This document shows positions 4,066-5,824 of a stretch of 5,824 nucleotides of DNA, in pieces (the first letter of the stretch is position 1; every line of letters begins with the position of its first letter). The notes beneath the pieces were generated by a model that was not told the DNA's origin, made no database searches, and worked only from the letters and a program-made list of their open reading frames with translations. Origin of the DNA: Natrialbaceae archaeon Tc-Br11_E2g1 (lineage in GTDB: Archaea > Halobacteriota > Halobacteria > Halobacteriales > Natrialbaceae); assembly GCA_001564255.1 (NCBI GenBank), contig LKNC01000183.1:1-5824 (forward strand), written 5' to 3'. A program made the position numbers and the translations under genes.

Positions 4066-5824
4066 AATCGATTTTCAGGAACTTCGCGTCGTACTCGGGT
4101 TCGTCCTCCCGTGGGTGGACCGCGATGAACGACTCCGGGGGCAACTCGACGAGCCGGTTCGGAAGGTCGCCGAGTTCCTCGTGCCAGCCGACGCTTCCCG
4201 CCCGCGGCGAGAGGACCCCGATCAGGTCGTCTTCGTCGGTCCGGTCTTCGAGTTCGGGAACGAGTCGGGGCCAGGAGCCGATCTCCTCGAACTCCGCCGT
4301 GAACTCCCGTTCGACCAGGCCGAAGAGCCGTTCGTACTGGTGAGCCGAGCCGTCGACGACGAGCACCGTCATCGGCGTCCCGAGCTCGATCGCCAGGCGC
4401 TTTAGGATGTGAACCGCCTCGTAGAACCCCTCGTGGTGGTCGACCCCCGGCGGGACGACGACGAACAGCCGCTGGGTGGTGTTGATCGGGTGGCCGAGCC
4501 GCGAGATGACCACCGGAAGTGTCGTCCGACGCAGCACCTGATCGATGATCGAGCCGAACATCCGCCGGCCGAACGAGCCTCTGGCGTCCCACCCCATGAC
4601 GATCATGTCCGCCCGCGTCTCCGTGCTCCCACGGACGATCCCCGAGGCGACGTTGTGGTTGACCCGCGTCTCAGCCTCGACGGGGATCTCCGCCGCCCCG
4701 CCGAACTCCGCGGCGTTCTCGAGGTCGCGCTCGACGTTCGCGACGTTCGCTTGCGTACTCCCGCCGTGTTGGGGCTGGACGACCGTAAGCAGGTGTACCG
4801 GCTCGGTTCCGTAGCGGTCTTTGAGCACGAACGCGAGTTCGAGCAGTCGGCGACGGCGGTCGGCGTCGGTCGACAGCGGCAGCAGGATCCGGGGGTCGAG
4901 GCCCTCCTCGTCACCCGGGTCGACCTCCGCCTCGAGGGCGATCCGCTGGCCGAACCGCTCGGTGAGCCAGGGACTGATCAGGGCGGTCACGAGCAACATC
5001 AGGACGACCGCGTTGAGGACGTGCTCGCTAAAGAGGCCGGCGTCGAAGCCGATCAGGGTGATCGCGAGCGCCGCGGCGGCCTGCCCCGTCGAGAGGCCGA
5101 ACATGACCCCGCGTTCGTTCGCGTCGTAGCCCTGGATCGCGCCGACGAGCCAGGCGGCGACGGCTTTCATCACGACCATCGTGATGACGATGACGGCCGC
5201 GACCTCGAGGGTCCGGGGCCCATCGAGGATGACGCCGGGATCGACGAGGACGCCGACGTACAGGAGGAAAAAGGGGATAAAAAAGGCGTTCCCGAGAAAC
5301 TCGATGCGGTTCATCAGCGTACCCCCACGGGGGATCTGACGGTTGAGCGCCAGTCCGGCGACGAACGCCCCGAGGATGCCGGCGATCTCGAGGATCTCCG
5401 CCAGACTCGCGGCACCGAAGAGGGCGACGGCGACGAAGAGGAACTCGTAGTAACTCTCTTCGGAGAGGTTCTGGAAGAACCACCGGGCCAGTCGCGGGAC
5501 GACGAGCCAGACGCCACCGAAGAGGACGGCGAGCGAGAGGAAGATCTGTCCGACCAACCCGACGGTGACGCCGCCGCCCTCGACGGCACCCATCACGATC
5601 GCGAGGACGACGAGTGCAAGCGTGTCCGTAAAGAGGATCCCGCCGAAGACGGCCGTCACGGCCCGGTTTTTCGTGATGTCGAGTTGGTTGACGATCGGGT
5701 AGGCAAGCAGCGTGTGGGAGGCGAAGACGGCGGCGAGCAACAGCGCAGCCCACCACGAGAGGTCGAGGACGAACACGCCGACGGCCGTGCCGACCGAGAG
5801 TGGCAGGAAAAACGTCGTCAGCCC
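4064..5824 (-). CDS. CPA2/Kef-type cation:proton antiporter with two C-terminal UspA-like domains (5' partial)
   Basis: This is an integral membrane exchanger (Na+ or K+ against H+) fused to a cytoplasmic regulatory tail. The frame stays open to the right edge. The 16 codons before the GTG at 5776 encode TTFFLPLSVGTAVG, a membrane helix, so that GTG is internal and the true start is outside. Numbering from it, hydrophobic segments lie near 8-29, 40-62, 70-95, 110-146 (probably two), 160-178, 190-214, 223-244 and 252-270. ILFTDTLALVVLA (47-59) carries the ion-binding aspartate Asp51, and Lys204 in TMVVMKAVAAW matches the conserved basic residue of a late helix. FFIPFFLLYVGVLVD (165-179) is a Kef-like signature. 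Tail domain 1 (296-426) ends like a UspA protein, GWDARGSFGRRMFGS (395-409) then PVVIS, with the middle glycine shifted. Tail domain 2 (435-557) has the fold's strands but no glycine signature. About three helices are missing upstream. The tail may sense nucleotides, but this is inference. Confidence 0.92.
   Translation of the reverse strand, partial: GLTTFFLPLSVGTAVGVFVLDLSWWAALLLAAVFASHTLLAYPIVNQLDITKNRAVTAVFGGILFTDTLALVVLAIVMGAVEGGGVTVGLVGQIFLSLAVLFGGVWLVVPRLARWFFQNLSEESYYEFLFVAVALFGAASLAEILEIAGILGAFVAGLALNRQIPRGGTLMNRIEFLGNAFFIPFFLLYVGVLVDPGVILDGPRTLEVAAVIVITMVVMKAVAAWLVGAIQGYDANERGVMFGLSTGQAAAALAITLIGFDAGLFSEHVLNAVVLMLLVTALISPWLTERFGQRIALEAEVDPGDEEGLDPRILLPLSTDADRRRRLLELAFVLKDRYGTEPVHLLTVVQPQHGGSTQANVANVERDLENAAEFGGAAEIPVEAETRVNHNVASGIVRGSTETRADMIVMGWDARGSFGRRMFGSIIDQVLRRTTLPVVISRLGHPINTTQRLFVVVPPGVDHHEGFYEAVHILKRLAIELGTPMTVLVVDGSAHQYERLFGLVEREFTAEFEEIGSWPRLVPELEDRTDEDDLIGVLSPRAGSVGWHEELGDLPNRLVELPPESFIAVHPREDEPEYDAKFLKID
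4066..4075 (+). terminator. Weak T-tract after the second stress gene
   Basis: AATCGATTTT ends in four T residues (4072-4075), about 41 bases beyond the stop at 4031 and already inside the last codons of the antiporter gene on the other strand. It is the first T run on the plus strand after the gene and contains the palindrome AATCGATT. If used, the two convergent transcripts overlap at their 3' ends. Evidence is weak. Confidence 0.25.

Noticed and set aside
3591..4592. 333-codon minus-strand frame over the second stress gene and antiporter tail
   Set aside because: Arg/Asp-rich low-complexity translation, conflicts with two genes that have clear domain matches.
5265..5286. Two A-runs (T-runs on the coding strand) within the antiporter gene, considered as terminator or phase-variable tract
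   Set aside because: They are simply Phe codons of the FFIPFF membrane helix and are too short (six or fewer bases) to suggest slippage; the frame is intact.
5028..5756. 242-codon minus-strand frame inside the antiporter
   Set aside because: Frame-shifted shadow of the membrane domain, Arg-rich and without hydrophobic segments.
1..5824. Mobile element, CRISPR array, tRNA or integration site
   Set aside because: No transposase or integrase frame, no regularly spaced repeats, no cloverleaf-like sequence and no shift in base composition between genes was seen.

Overview
The window reads as chromosomal DNA from a halophilic archaeon (class Halobacteria). The signs are high GC, proteins rich in Asp and Glu, frequent CTCGAG and near absence of CTAG (I noticed only two, near 1936 and 3329), short AT-rich boxes about 26-28 bases before start codons, and almost no room between those boxes and the starts (leaderless-type promoters). 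I do not assign a genus.

Layout. (1) 1-1328 (+): C-terminal part of a superfamily 1 helicase of the Dna2/SMUBP2/UPF1 type, cut by the left edge. (2) 1329-1620: a convergent, apparently non-coding gap with an AT-rich island, a T5 tract and several small perfect hairpins. (3) 1621-2994 (-): a complete phosphohexomutase. (4) 2995-3094: a 100-base divergent promoter region. (5) 3095-3559 (+): a universal stress protein (UspA family) with an intact nucleotide-binding signature. (6) 3585-4031 (+): a second small UspA-fold protein whose signature is degenerate. Its own candidate promoter overlaps the stop codon of the first. (7) 4032-4063: a 32-base convergent gap carrying a short direct repeat that covers both flanking stop codons. 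(8) 4064-5824 (-): a CPA2/Kef-type cation:proton antiporter with a C-terminal tail made of two UspA-like domains, cut by the right edge.

The helicase and mutase look like ordinary housekeeping genes and show no functional tie to each other. The right half is more coherent: two free UspA-fold proteins end facing an antiporter that carries two more UspA-fold domains. This puts four UspA-type domains in about 2 kb, of which one has a canonical nucleotide signature, one a shifted signature and two have none that is clear. A role in ion or osmotic stress is a reasonable inference. A direct link between the free proteins and the antiporter is not shown by the sequence.

I found no tRNA, rRNA, CRISPR array, insertion sequence or integrase. 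I do not see a clearly new system here. The observations most worth checking are the clustered UspA domains, the promoter nested in a stop codon, the duplicated convergent 3' ends and the structured gap at 1329-1620.
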